The notes beneath the pieces were generated by a model. The model was not told the DNA's origin. It worked only from the letters and a program-made list of their open reading frames with translations, and made no database searches. From Shimia_B sp038528385 (lineage in GTDB: Bacteria > Pseudomonadota > Alphaproteobacteria > Rhodobacterales > Rhodobacteraceae): a stretch of 64,000 bases of DNA. Location: NCBI GenBank assembly GCA_038528385.1, contig JBCBET010000004.1:62001-126000 (forward strand), written 5' to 3'. This document shows, in pieces, positions 1 to 8,540 of this stretch. Positions within the stretch are counted from its first letter, which is position 1. Each line of letters starts with the position of its first letter. The translations under genes and the position numbers were made by a program.

Positions 1-618
1 GCAGGAATTGCCGCTCTTGCGCAGGTCGTCGAGGTAGCCTGCCCAATCCGCGGCGGCCCGGGCATCCGGCACCCAGAACGGATTCTGTCCGATCTCTTCC
101 CAGTCGAAGCGCGCGCGGTCGATGCCGTGGGGGCCCATCTGGGCCATGTAGCCCACGATCTCCATCCCCGGGCAGAGCGCCGAGAGGGCTGCGCGGGCGA
201 GCCCGCCCGCGGCCACCCGTGCCGCCGTCTCCCGCGCGGAGGAGCGCCCGCCGCCGCGGTAATCCCGCACGCCGTATTTCTGCCAGTAGGTGATATCGGC
301 ATGGCCGGGGCGAAACTTTTCGGCGATGTCGCCGTAATCCTTCGACCGCTGGTCGGTGTTCTCGATCATGAGCTGGACGGGGGTGCCGGTGGTCACGCCC
401 TCGAAGACGCCCGACAGGATGCGCACGGCGTCGGCCTCGCGCCGCTGGGTGGTGTATTTCGATTGCCCGGGTTTGCGCTTGTCGAGCCAGACCTGCAGCT
501 CCTCCTCGCTCACCGGCACGCCCGGGGGGCAGCCGTCCACCGTGCAGCCCAGCGCCGGCCCGTGGCTTTCGCCCCAGGTCGTGACGCGGAAGAGATGTCC
601 GAAGGAATTCATGCTCAT
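1..618 (-). CDS. aroC: Chorismate synthase, 3' end outside the window
   Basis: Catalyses the last shikimate-pathway step, converting EPSP to chorismate with reduced FMN. Only the first 206 codons are present; the gene runs off the left edge, against a family length of about 365. The N-terminus reads MSMNSFGHLFRVTTWGESHG, which contains the first chorismate synthase signature (GESHG). It is followed by GCPPG and by RPGHAD near residue 100, where FMN- and substrate-binding residues lie in this family. I chose the ATG at 618; a second in-frame ATG two codons later is also possible. It is divergent from the riboswitch-controlled thi operon. A strong hairpin lies just upstream at 666-693. Confidence 0.95.
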   Translation of the reverse strand, partial: MSMNSFGHLFRVTTWGESHGPALGCTVDGCPPGVPVSEEELQVWLDKRKPGQSKYTTQRREADAVRILSGVFEGVTTGTPVQLMIENTDQRSKDYGDIAEKFRPGHADITYWQKYGVRDYRGGGRSSARETAARVAAGGLARAALSALCPGMEIVGYMAQMGPHGIDRARFDWEEIGQNPFWVPDARAAADWAGYLDDLRKSGNSC

Positions 619-665
619 ACCCGTCGTGTAGCCTCGGGCCCCGGCCTCGGCAAGCCGCGGCGGGC

Positions 666-693
666 GCCACGAATTTCTTCGGAAATTCGTGGC
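666..693. repeat. Perfect 12-bp inverted repeat with TTCG loop (copy 1)
   Basis: The arms GCCACGAATTTC and GAAATTCGTGGC flank a TTCG tetraloop, giving a very stable hairpin in either RNA. The same core, with an 11-bp stem, occurs at 56363-56388 upstream of leuS. There is no T-run on either side, so it is not a standard terminator. It lies 48 bp upstream of the aroC start and upstream of the thi riboswitch. Confidence 0.8.
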
Positions 694-748
694 TGGGGGC
701 AGATCGCCCTTCGGGTTGCCGCCGGGTGCGATCTCGCTATGCTTGCTC

Positions 749-834
749 TCACCTCGGGGTGCCCGGTTGGGCTGAGATGCATGACGCGAACCCGTTGAAC
801 CTGAACCGGCTCATACCGGCGGAGGGAAGGTGGC
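749..834 (+). promoter_or_regulatory. TPP riboswitch (THI element)
   Basis: The conserved THI-box blocks are present in order: CGGGGTGCCC, then GGCTGAGAT, then ACCCGTTGAACCTGA, then CCGG..TCATACCGG and GGAGGGA. This is the thiamine pyrophosphate aptamer. It sits directly upstream of thiB, whose ribosome site (GGAGG at 867-871) follows about 35 bases later. Control is therefore most likely at translation initiation, with TPP lowering transporter expression; no clear terminator with a T-run follows. The aptamer identification is firm. The mode of control is inferred from the spacing. Confidence 0.93.
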
Positions 835-876
835 CATCAGCTCCTCACTCTTCGTTCGGCGAATTTGGAGGATATG

Positions 877-1854
877 ATGAAGACGCTTCCCCTACTCGCA
901 GGACTGGCACTCGGCACCGCGGCAGCGGCCGACACCCCCGTGCTCACGGTCTACACCTATGACAGTTTCGTCACCGAGTGGGGCCCCGGCCCCGCGGTGG
1001 AGGCGGCTTTCGAGGCCACCTGCGCCTGCGACCTGCAATTCGTGGGCGCGGGCGACGGCGCGGCGCTCCTCGGCCGGATCCGGCTCGAAGGCGCGCGGTC
1101 CGAGGCCGATGTCGTGCTGGGCCTCGACACCAATCTCACCGCCGCGGCCGCGGAAACGGGCCTCTTCGCGCCGCACGGCGTGACGGCGGACTACGATTTG
1201 CCGATCGCGTTCGAGGACCCGCTCTTTGTCCCGTTCGACTGGGGCTATTTCGCCTTCGTGGGCAATGTGGACGGCCCGGCGCCCGAAAGCTTCGAGGCGC
1301 TCGCCGCCTCGGAGGCGCGCGTGGTGATCCAGGATCCACGGTCCTCCACACCGGGGCTGGGGCTCCTCCTTTGGGTCGACAGTGTCTTTGGCGAGGATGC
1401 GGCCGCCGTCTGGGAGGGGCTCGAGGACAACATCGTCACCGTCACCCGAGGCTGGTCGGAGGCCTATGGCCTTTTTCTCGAGGGGGAGGCCGATCTCGTG
1501 CTGAGCTACACCACCTCGCCCGCCTATCACCTGATCGCGGAGGACGACGCGTCGAAGCGCGCGCTCCCCTTTGCGGAGGGCCACTACATGCAGGTGGAGG
1601 TGGCGGGGAAGCTCGCGGGCTCCGACGTGCCCGCGCTCGCCGATGAGTTCCTCGCGTTCATGGTCTCGGAGGCCTTCCAATCGGTGATCCCCACGACGAA
1701 CTGGATGTATCCCGCCGTGACGCCCGAGGCCGGGTTGCCGGACGGGTTCGAGACGCTCGTGACGCCGGAGACGGCGCTGCTCCTGCCCGCCGGTGAGGCG
1801 CCCGCCGCGCGGGAGGCGGCGCTTGAGACATGGCTCGAGGCGCTTTCGCGGTAA
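877..1854 (+). CDS. thiB: Thiamine ABC transporter, periplasmic binding protein
   Basis: Periplasmic receptor that delivers thiamine or thiamine phosphates to ThiPQ. The start MKTLPLLAGLALGTAAAA is a Sec signal peptide, and the mature protein begins near DTPVLTVYTYDSF, typical of ThiB (family 1 substrate-binding fold). The length of 325 residues is normal. I chose the ATG at 877 because it lies 5 bases after GGAGG; an ATG at 874 and a TTG at 865 are in the same frame. It is the first gene of thiBPQ under the TPP riboswitch, and its 3' end overlaps thiP by 25 bases. Confidence 0.93.
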   Translation: MKTLPLLAGLALGTAAAADTPVLTVYTYDSFVTEWGPGPAVEAAFEATCACDLQFVGAGDGAALLGRIRLEGARSEADVVLGLDTNLTAAAAETGLFAPHGVTADYDLPIAFEDPLFVPFDWGYFAFVGNVDGPAPESFEALAASEARVVIQDPRSSTPGLGLLLWVDSVFGEDAAAVWEGLEDNIVTVTRGWSEAYGLFLEGEADLVLSYTTSPAYHLIAEDDASKRALPFAEGHYMQVEVAGKLAGSDVPALADEFLAFMVSEAFQSVIPTTNWMYPAVTPEAGLPDGFETLVTPETALLLPAGEAPAAREAALETWLEALSR

Positions 1855-3404
1855 GCCCCGTGCGGGCGCTGGCGGGCGGGGCTGCGTCGGCGTTCCTCCT
1901 CGCGCTCACGCTGGGGACCCTCGGGGCCGTGGCGTGGCGCGCGGAGGGGCTCGCGGGCCTCGGAGCTTCCGACTGGGCCGCGATCCGCTTCACGCTGGGC
2001 CAGGCGCTCGTCTCGGCGGCGCTCTCGGTGCTCTTGGCCGTGCCGGTCGCGCGGGCCTTGGCGCGGCGGCGGTTTCCGTGGCGGAGCCTTGTCGTGGCGC
2101 TGCTGGGCGCGCCGTTCATCCTGCCGGTGATCGTCGCGGTCTTCGGGCTCCTAGCGGTCTTCGGACGGGCCGGGCTGCTCAACCAGGCGGGCGCGGCGCT
2201 CGGCCTGCCGGAGCTCGCGATCTACGGGCCGCAGGGCGTCATCCTCGCCCATGTCTTCTTCAACATGCCGCTGGCCACGCGGTTCCTGCTGCAAGGCTGG
2301 CTGGCCATTCCCGCGGAGCAGTTCCGCCTCGCCGCGAGCCTCGGCTTCACGCCCGGCGCCACCGCGCGGCACCTCGAATGGCCCATGCTGCGCGCGGTGG
2401 TGCCCGGGGCGTTTCTCGCGATTTTCCTGATCTGCCTGACCTCCTTTGCCGTGGCGCTCGCCGTGGGTGGAGGGCCGCGGGCCACGACGATCGAGCTCCG
2501 CATCTACGAGCTCTTCCGCTTCGACTTCGCGCTGGGGGACGCCGCGCTTCTCGGTCTGGTGCAAGTCGCGGTTTGCGCGGTGGCGGCCCTCGTGGCGGGG
2601 CTCGTGACTGTGCCCAAGGTGGCCATGGCCGGAATGGATGGTGTGGCGGCGCGGTGGGATGCGCGAGGCGCGTGGCTCCGCGCGCAGGATGTCGTCGTCA
2701 TCGGCCTCGCCTGCGCGTTTCTTCTCGTGCCCTTGGGCATCGTCGCGCTCCGGGGCGCGCCCTTCGTGGCCGCGCTTCCGGCGTCGGTCTGGCAGGCGGC
2801 GGGGGCCTCGCTCGTCGTCGCGCTGGCCTCGATGCTCCTCGCCCTCGTCCTGTCGCTGTCGCTCGCGCTCTGGGTGGCACGCGGCGGGCGCGCGGCCCGG
2901 ATCGGCGGCGATGTCATCTCCGGCCTCGCGCTCACCGCCTCGCCGCTCGTCATGGGGACGGGGCTTTTCATCCTGCTCTTCGGCTGGACGAGCCCCCAGG
3001 CGCTGGCACTGCCGGTGACGGCGGTCATCAATGCGGCGATCACCGTTCCCTTCACGCTGCGCGTTCTCGCGCCCGCCGTGGCCGAGATCGAGGAGGCCTA
3101 CGGCAAGCTCGCCGCCTCCCTCGGGATGACGGGGTGGACGTTCCTGCGCCGGGTGATCCTGCCGCGTCTGCGGCGACCGCTGGGCTTTTCAGCAGGGCTC
3201 GCGGCGGCGCTCAGCATGGGGGATCTCGGCGTTATCGCGCTCTTCTCCGCGCCGGAGACGGAGACACTTCCGCTTGCCATGTATCGCCTCATGGCCGCCT
3301 ACCGCACGGACCTCGCCGCGGGGGCGGGGCTCGTTCTCGTGACGCTGAGCTTCGGGCTCTTCTACGCCTTCGACCGGGGAGGGCGCGCGGATGCTGACGC
3401 TTGA
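1830..3404 (+). CDS. thiP: Thiamine ABC transporter permease
   Basis: Inner-membrane permease of 524 residues with the duplicated binding-protein-dependent transport domain seen in ThiP. Two sets of about six hydrophobic helices are separated near residue 290. Each half has an EAA-type loop that contacts the ATPase: AASLGFTPGATARHLEWPML in the first half and LAASLGMTGWTFLRRVILPR in the second. The start at 1830 overlaps thiB by 25 bases and the stop overlaps thiQ by 14 bases, so translation of the three genes is likely coupled. Confidence 0.93.
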   Translation: MARGAFAVSPVRALAGGAASAFLLALTLGTLGAVAWRAEGLAGLGASDWAAIRFTLGQALVSAALSVLLAVPVARALARRRFPWRSLVVALLGAPFILPVIVAVFGLLAVFGRAGLLNQAGAALGLPELAIYGPQGVILAHVFFNMPLATRFLLQGWLAIPAEQFRLAASLGFTPGATARHLEWPMLRAVVPGAFLAIFLICLTSFAVALAVGGGPRATTIELRIYELFRFDFALGDAALLGLVQVAVCAVAALVAGLVTVPKVAMAGMDGVAARWDARGAWLRAQDVVVIGLACAFLLVPLGIVALRGAPFVAALPASVWQAAGASLVVALASMLLALVLSLSLALWVARGGRAARIGGDVISGLALTASPLVMGTGLFILLFGWTSPQALALPVTAVINAAITVPFTLRVLAPAVAEIEEAYGKLAASLGMTGWTFLRRVILPRLRRPLGFSAGLAAALSMGDLGVIALFSAPETETLPLAMYRLMAAYRTDLAAGAGLVLVTLSFGLFYAFDRGGRADADA

Positions 3405-4083
3405 GCGGCTCCGCTTCGCGCGCGCCGGTTTCACGCTCAAGGCCGATCTGAGCCTCGCAGCCGGAGCACGGGTGGCGGTGCTCGGGCCGTCGGGCGGCGG
3501 CAAATCCACGCTTCTCGACCTCATCGCGGGGTTCGAGGCGCCCGCGGCGGGGCGCGTCCTTTGGGAGGGGCAGGACATGGCGGGGGCGGCGCCGGGGGAC
3601 CGGCCCGTCTCGATCCTCTTTCAGGAGGGCAATCTCTTTCCGCACCTGACGCTCTTCGAGAACACGGCCCTGGGGATCGACCCCCGGCTGAAGCTCACGC
3701 CAGCCCAGCGCGAGGAGGTAAGCGAGATTCTCGAGGATGTGGGCCTCGGCGGGCTCGAGACCCGCAAGCCCGGCGCGCTCTCCGGCGGGCAGCGGGCGCG
3801 GGCGGCCCTGGCGCGCGTTTTCCTGCGGGCGCGGCCCGTGCTTCTGCTCGATGAGGCGTTTTCCGCCCTCGGCCCGGCGCTGAAAAGCGACATGTTCGAT
3901 CTCCTAGAGCGGCTCGTGCCGGACGAGACTGTGCTCCTCATGGTCACGCATGACCCCGAGGAGGCGGCCCGGATGTCGGAGATCGTGGTTGTGGACGAGG
4001 GCCGGGTGGCGCCGCCGGAATCCGGTGGACCCCTCCTCGCGGATCCGCCGCCCGGCCTCGCCCGGTATCTCGGACGCAGGTAG
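3391..4083 (+). CDS. thiQ: Thiamine ABC transporter ATPase
   Basis: ATP-hydrolysing subunit that powers ThiP. It shows Walker A GPSGGGKST (residues 32-40), a Q-loop in ILFQEGNLFPHLT, the ABC signature LSGGQRARAALARV, Walker B VLLLDEAFSAL and the H-loop VTHDPEEA. It is 230 residues, the usual size for ThiQ. It is the last gene of the riboswitch-led operon and ends against the convergent pet operon. Confidence 0.93.
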   Translation: MLTLERLRFARAGFTLKADLSLAAGARVAVLGPSGGGKSTLLDLIAGFEAPAAGRVLWEGQDMAGAAPGDRPVSILFQEGNLFPHLTLFENTALGIDPRLKLTPAQREEVSEILEDVGLGGLETRKPGALSGGQRARAALARVFLRARPVLLLDEAFSALGPALKSDMFDLLERLVPDETVLLMVTHDPEEAARMSEIVVVDEGRVAPPESGGPLLADPPPGLARYLGRR

Positions 4084-4163
4084 AGGCCCCGGCTCGGGGG
4101 CCGAGGCGCGCTGGTCATCACGCTCCCGCCCTAGACCTGATCCGGGGCCTCCACCCGCAACGG

Positions 4164-4195
4164 AAAAGGGCCCCGGATCATCTCCGAGGCCCCTT
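4164..4195 (-). terminator. Imperfect GC-rich hairpin after petC, with part of a dispersed repeat
   Basis: On the minus strand AAGGGGCCTCGG and CCGGGGCCCTTTT form an imperfect stem followed by TTTT. It lies 22 bases after the petC stop, so it could end the pet operon. The neighbouring bases 4134-4150 (ACCTGATCCGGGGCCT) match half of the 21-base palindrome found at 42997 and 54214, so this gap between thiQ and petC also holds repeat remnants. Confidence 0.55.
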
Positions 4196-4216
4196 ACATT
4201 TCATCAGGTCAGCGGA

Positions 4217-5032
4217 TCACTCCGCGGGCGTCTGGCCCTGCTTTTTCGCCTTCGCCTTCACCGGCGCCCAGAGGCGCTTGTTGGTGATGAAGAGGAGCGT
4301 GGCGAGCACGCCGAGGAAGATGACCGCCGCGAGGCCGGACTGCTTGCGCGCCATCATCTTGGGCTCCGCGGCCCAGGTGAGGAAAGCGGCCACGTCGAGC
4401 GCTTGCTGTTCGATCGTGGCCTCGGTCCCGTCCTCGTAGAAGACGTCGTCGCCCCAGAGCGGCTGACCCATGGCGAGGTAGCCACCATAGGCCGTGTTTT
4501 CGTAGAGGAACACGCCAGCCTCTTCCTTGTCGCCGCCGGTATAGCCGGTCAGCAGGGAGGCGATGTATTCCGGGCCGCCCATGCCGTTGACGAGCTGCGC
4601 GATGCCGGTGCCATAGGGGCCGGAGAAACCCGCGCGGGCCTTTGCCATGAGGCTGAGGTCCGGCGCGTTCGAGACGAGCCCCTCGGGGAAGTTGTCGTTC
4701 GGCGTGGCCGGGCGGAAGTCGCCCTCCCCGTCGAAGAGCGTCGGATCCCAGATCTCGTAGAACTCGGCATAGGCGCGGACCTGCTCCATGGGGAGCTCCG
4801 GACCGCCGGGATCGGCCAGCGTGCGGATCGGCACGAACTTCATGCCGTGGCAGCTGGAGCAGACCTCCGTGTAGACCTGCAGGCCCCGCTGGAGCTGCTG
4901 CTGGTCAAAGGTGCCGAAGGGACCCTCGAAGGAGAACTCGTAGTTGGTCACCTCGCCGACCTTGCCGGCGGCATGTGCGCCGCCAGCGAGGCCCAGGGCC
5001 AGAGCCGCCGAGAGGGTGAGTTGCTTGAACAT
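4217..5032 (-). CDS. petC: Cytochrome c1 of the bc1 complex
   Basis: Membrane-anchored c-type cytochrome that passes electrons from the Rieske centre to cytochrome c. Residues 1-21 are a Sec signal peptide (MFKQLTLSAALALGLAGGAH). The haem-binding motif CSSCH spans residues 58-62. A C-terminal hydrophobic helix (AAVIFLGVLATLLFITN) precedes a Lys-rich tail and anchors the protein. Its length is 271 residues. I chose the ATG at 5032 over an upstream start because the signal peptide begins there. It is the third gene of petABC and follows petB by 13 bases. Confidence 0.95.
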   Translation of the reverse strand: MFKQLTLSAALALGLAGGAHAAGKVGEVTNYEFSFEGPFGTFDQQQLQRGLQVYTEVCSSCHGMKFVPIRTLADPGGPELPMEQVRAYAEFYEIWDPTLFDGEGDFRPATPNDNFPEGLVSNAPDLSLMAKARAGFSGPYGTGIAQLVNGMGGPEYIASLLTGYTGGDKEEAGVFLYENTAYGGYLAMGQPLWGDDVFYEDGTEATIEQQALDVAAFLTWAAEPKMMARKQSGLAAVIFLGVLATLLFITNKRLWAPVKAKAKKQGQTPAE

Positions 5033-5045
5033 GAAAGAGTGTTCC

Positions 5046-6392
5046 TTACTCGGCCGGGGTCGCCACACCGGCGGGCGCGGAGCCCGTGGCTTTGGCGAAT
5101 TTGGCGTTGAAGTCGTCCTCGATGGTGGCCGGCGGCGCCATCGGCTTCTCGATGAGGCCGAGGAGCGGCAGGATCACTAGGAAGTAGGCGAACCAGTAGG
5201 TCGACCCGAGGAGCGACAGGTTGGCGTAGATCGGTTCCGCGGGCATCGCGCCGAGCCACATCAGGAAGATGAAGTCCACGACGAGCACCCAGAAGGCGAT
5301 CTTGAACATCGGGCGATAGCGGCCGGAGCGCACCGTGGAGGTGTCGAGCCAGGGCGCGAGCGCCATGACCACGATCGCCCCGAACATCGCGAGCACGCCG
5401 AAGAAGTCCGCCGTGATGATGCCGCCGGTGATCCAGTTCACACCCATCACGAGCCACACGTCGGGCGTGAAGGCGCGCAGGATCGCGTAGAACGGCAGGA
5501 AGTACCATTCGGGCACGATGAAGGCGGGTGTCGCGAGCGGGTTGGCCTCGATGTAGTTGTCCGGGTGGCCGAGGTAGTTCGGCATGAAGCCGACCACGGC
5601 GAAGAACACCAGGAGAACGATGGCCATCGCGTAGAGGTCCTTGATCACGAAGTAGGGCCAGAACGGGAGCGTATCGCGCTGGGCTTCTTCCTTCGAGGTG
5701 CGGCGCACTTCGACACCGGTGGGGTTGTTGTTACCCGTGGTGTGGAAGGCCCAGATGTGCACCATCACGAGGCCCGCGATGATGAACGGCATCAGGTAAT
5801 GCAGCGAGAAGAAGCGGTTGAGCGCCGCCTGGCCGACGGCCGGTGCACCCAGAAGCCACGTCTGCAGCGCCTCGCCGATGAAGGGCACCGTGCCGAAGAG
5901 GCCGGTGATCACCGCGGTACCGTGGAACGACATCTGACCCCAGGGCAGAACGTAGCCCATGAAGGCCGTGCCCATCATCAGGAGGTAGATGAGCATGCCG
6001 ATGATCCACGTGACCTCGCGCGGTGCTTTGTAGGAGCCGTAGTAGAGGCCGCGGAAGATATGCGCGTAGACCGCCACGAAGAAGAGCGAGGCGCCGTTCA
6101 TGTGCAGGTAGCGGATCATGTGGCCGCCGTTCACGTTGCGCATGATGTGCTCAACCGACGCGAACGCCATGTCCACGTGCGGCACGTAATGCATGACGAG
6201 CACGACGCCCGTGATGATCTGCAGCGCCAGGGTGAAGGTGAGCACGATGCCCCAGATCCACATCCAGTTCAGGTTCTTGGGCGTGGGGATCATGATCGTG
6301 TCGTAGAGAAGTCCGATGATCGGCAGGCGCTTGGCCATACCTTTCTCGAAATTGGACTTCGGTTCATAGTGGTCGTGGGGAATTCCGGACAT
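5046..6392 (-). CDS. petB: Cytochrome b of the bc1 complex
   Basis: Integral membrane core of ubiquinol:cytochrome c oxidoreductase, carrying haems bL and bH and both quinone sites. It has 448 residues, normal for alphaproteobacterial cytochrome b. Visible landmarks are the helix-B histidines (YLHMNGASLFF), GYVLPWGQMSFHGTAVIT (Qo-site cd1 helix), the PEWY motif (VPEWYFLPFYAI), and the helix-D histidines (SLHYLMPF, VHIWAFH). The ATG at 6392 follows an AGGAG ribosome site; longer in-frame extensions lack family character. It lies between petA and petC. Confidence 0.96.
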   Translation of the reverse strand: MSGIPHDHYEPKSNFEKGMAKRLPIIGLLYDTIMIPTPKNLNWMWIWGIVLTFTLALQIITGVVLVMHYVPHVDMAFASVEHIMRNVNGGHMIRYLHMNGASLFFVAVYAHIFRGLYYGSYKAPREVTWIIGMLIYLLMMGTAFMGYVLPWGQMSFHGTAVITGLFGTVPFIGEALQTWLLGAPAVGQAALNRFFSLHYLMPFIIAGLVMVHIWAFHTTGNNNPTGVEVRRTSKEEAQRDTLPFWPYFVIKDLYAMAIVLLVFFAVVGFMPNYLGHPDNYIEANPLATPAFIVPEWYFLPFYAILRAFTPDVWLVMGVNWITGGIITADFFGVLAMFGAIVVMALAPWLDTSTVRSGRYRPMFKIAFWVLVVDFIFLMWLGAMPAEPIYANLSLLGSTYWFAYFLVILPLLGLIEKPMAPPATIEDDFNAKFAKATGSAPAGVATPAE

Positions 6393-6403
6393 GGTTTCTC
6401 CTC

Positions 6404-6976
6404 TTAACCGAGCTCGATTGTGACGTCGTCGACGAAGGCGGCGGGCGGAACCGCCAGGTTTTGCGGGGCGGGGCCGCGACGGATGCGCCCGGCCGTGTCG
6501 TAGTGGGAGCCGTGGCAGGGGCAGAACCACCCGCCGAAGTCCCCGGCATTGCCGAGCGGCACGCATCCCAGGTGGGTGCAGACGCCCATTTGCACCAGCC
6601 ACTCGCCGGTTTCGTCGAGCGCACGATTTTCATCTCCTGCGTCAACGTCCGCGGCCAGGTTGTCGTTCCGTGCGAGGGGGTCGGGCAGATCGTCCAGCGC
6701 CACGGCGCGGGCCTCCTCGATCTCCTCGGGCGTGCGGCGACGGATGAACACGGGCTTTCCCTGCCAGAGCACCGTCATCTGGGAGCCTTCGCTCAGCGCG
6801 CTCACATCCACGCGGATCTGCGCGAGCGCGAGCACGTCTGCCGACGGGTTCATCTGGTTGATGAGCGGCCAGACGGCCGCACCCACGCCCACGGCGCCTG
6901 CGCCGGCGGTGGCGTAGTAGATAAAGTCCCTGCGACCGGTATCGTGGCCGTCGAGGTCGTCCTCAGGATTTGACAA
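6404..6976 (-). CDS. petA: Rieske iron-sulfur subunit of the bc1 complex
   Basis: Carries the 2Fe-2S cluster that oxidises ubiquinol. The N-terminus has a twin-arginine signal-anchor (GRRDFIYYATAGAGAVGVGA). Cluster ligands are in CTHLGC (C133, H135, C138) and CPCHGSHYD (C152, H155). An acidic insertion at about residues 95-123 precedes the first cluster motif, as is common in Rhodobacteraceae. The length is 190 residues. It is the first gene of petABC. Confidence 0.96.
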   Translation of the reverse strand: MSNPEDDLDGHDTGRRDFIYYATAGAGAVGVGAAVWPLINQMNPSADVLALAQIRVDVSALSEGSQMTVLWQGKPVFIRRRTPEEIEEARAVALDDLPDPLARNDNLAADVDAGDENRALDETGEWLVQMGVCTHLGCVPLGNAGDFGGWFCPCHGSHYDTAGRIRRGPAPQNLAVPPAAFVDDVTIELG

Positions 6977-7075
6977 CCCTATTCCTCCTGTTCGCTGCGC
7001 GGGCCGTGCGGTACGGCGCGTGGCAATAGAATCGCAGCACGGAGTCGCCTCCGCGCAAATCGGGAGCTTTCTAAC

Positions 7076-7103
7076 GAATTAGCACCCATCGTCCAGCGGA
7101 CAA
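7076..7103 (-). promoter_or_regulatory. Possible petABC promoter
   Basis: On the minus strand TTGTCC (7103-7098) and TAATTC (7081-7076) are separated by 16 bases, about 100 bases upstream of petA. The region is richer in A and T than its surroundings. This is a sequence-pattern guess with no transcript evidence. Confidence 0.35.
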
Positions 7104-7113
7104 TCCCGCGCAC

Positions 7114-7141
7114 TTGCCTTCAATTAAAGTCGTGCTAAGGC
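7114..7141 (+). promoter_or_regulatory. Possible promoter of the outer-membrane barrel gene
   Basis: TTGCCT at 7114-7119 and TAAGGC at 7136-7141, spaced by 16 bases, lie about 120 bases upstream of the start at 7259. The match to the -10 consensus is weak. Confidence 0.3.
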
Positions 7142-7258
7142 AGCATTTTTCAAGGCGAAGGCAGGGGTTTGCGGCCGATCCAGCGGACCACGCGCAGCTC
7201 GACATTGCAACCCTTGCACAGCCCGCTATCCATGGCACCTCCATTCAAGGAGGTTGCC

Positions 7259-7921
7259 ATGCCCCGCTCTGCCCTTTGCGCTTTTATCCTCGCCGCCGTC
7301 CTGACCCCCGTCGCCGCCCAGGCGGAATGGGAGATCAGCGCCTATCTCGGCACCCAGTCCGCGCCGCATTCGGACGTGGAGGGGACGATCTCCGGCGCGC
7401 CCTTCGAGGAGTTCGTCGCCTGGGAGGGCCGCTCCTTCGAGAACCCGGTCTATTACGGGTTCCGCGCCACAAGGTGGCTCAACGAGACGACGGGCTGGGG
7501 CGTGGAGCTGAACCACGCCAAGGTCTACGCCTCCGACGAGGACCTCGCTGCGCTGGGCTTCACCGATCTGGAGTTCTCCGACGGGCTGAACTTCCTGACG
7601 GTGAACTACATGCGCCGCTTCCCGGAGCAGTTCGGCGGCGCGTTTTCGGCCTTCACGCCCTATGTGGGCGCGGGCGCGGGCCTGGCGATCCCCCATGTGG
7701 ATGTCTCCGACGGCAGCTCCACCACGTTCGAGTACCAGATCACCGGGCCCGCCGTGGTCTGGATGGCCGGCGCCTCCTACCCGATCACGGAGCGCGTTTC
7801 GGGCTTCGTGGAGTATAAAGGCTCGTTCAGCTCGAACACCGCCGACCTCGAGGGCGGCGGCGAGCTCAAGACCGACATCATCACCAACGCGCTGAATTTC
7901 GGGGTGAGCTACAGCTTCTAG
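7259..7921 (+). CDS. Outer-membrane beta-barrel protein
   Basis: A 220-residue secreted protein with signal peptide MPRSALCAFILAAVLTPVAA cut near AQA. The mature part alternates short hydrophobic/aromatic strands and turns and ends in FGVSYSF, the aromatic terminal strand recognised by the Bam machinery. Motifs such as GFRATRWLNETTGWGVELNH and YVGAGAGLAIPHVD resemble the eight-stranded OmpA-like barrel family (porin-family fold). The start at 7259 follows AAGGAGG; longer in-frame ORF starts are upstream of this site. The specific role is unknown. It converges with the GST gene 7 bases away. Confidence 0.85.
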   Translation: MPRSALCAFILAAVLTPVAAQAEWEISAYLGTQSAPHSDVEGTISGAPFEEFVAWEGRSFENPVYYGFRATRWLNETTGWGVELNHAKVYASDEDLAALGFTDLEFSDGLNFLTVNYMRRFPEQFGGAFSAFTPYVGAGAGLAIPHVDVSDGSSTTFEYQITGPAVVWMAGASYPITERVSGFVEYKGSFSSNTADLEGGGELKTDIITNALNFGVSYSF

Positions 7922-7928
7922 GCGTGGC

Positions 7929-8540
7929 TCAGCCGCTAGGCGCGGTGGCCCCCATGGCCGGCCGCGCCGCGAAGCGCGCGTCCCAGGCCGCGAGGGCGGG
8001 GCGGCCTGCGCGCCACTCGCGCTCCGGATGGCGGAAATCGATGTAACCCAAGGCGCAGCCCACCGCTATCTGGCCCATGTCGATGGGCCCCTGCAGGTGG
8101 GACATCCAGCGCGCCTCGAGCGCGTCGAGGGCGCGGGTGGCCTTGCCCCACTGCGCCTCGATCCAGCCCGGCGACTGCTCCGCCTCCGGCCGCACGCGCC
8201 GTTCATAGACCATGAGCACCGCCGCCTCGGCGATGCCGTGCCCCGTGGCCTCGAGCGTCAGCACCTCCCATTCCCGCGCCTCGGGATAGAGCGCCGCGCC
8301 GCCGAGCCGCGCCAGATAGCGGCAGATGACGCGACTGTCGTAGAGCGCCCCGCCCTCGTCGCGGGAGAGGACGGGGATCTTGCCCAGCGGGTTCGCCGCC
8401 GCCACCTCGGGTGCCGTGTCGACGGGCGATGTCGTGACGGGCACGAGCTCCACCTGGTCGATCACGCCCGCCTCGTGGGCCGTCACCACGGCCATCCGAA
8501 CGAAGGGCGAGGCGGGCGACTGCGTGAGGCGCAGGCCCAC
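7929..8540 (-). CDS. Glutathione S-transferase family protein
   Basis: A 203-residue protein with an N-terminal thioredoxin-like GST domain: SPASPFVRMAVVTAHEAG, then NPLGKIPVL with the cis-Pro, then DSRVICRYLARL, which binds glutathione. An alpha-helical C-terminal domain follows. The substrate is unknown. The GTG start shares one base with the stop of the upstream small membrane-protein gene (TAGTG), so the two are probably translationally coupled. Confidence 0.85.
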   Translation of the reverse strand: MGLRLTQSPASPFVRMAVVTAHEAGVIDQVELVPVTTSPVDTAPEVAAANPLGKIPVLSRDEGGALYDSRVICRYLARLGGAALYPEAREWEVLTLEATGHGIAEAAVLMVYERRVRPEAEQSPGWIEAQWGKATRALDALEARWMSHLQGPIDMGQIAVGCALGYIDFRHPEREWRAGRPALAAWDARFAARPAMGATAPSG

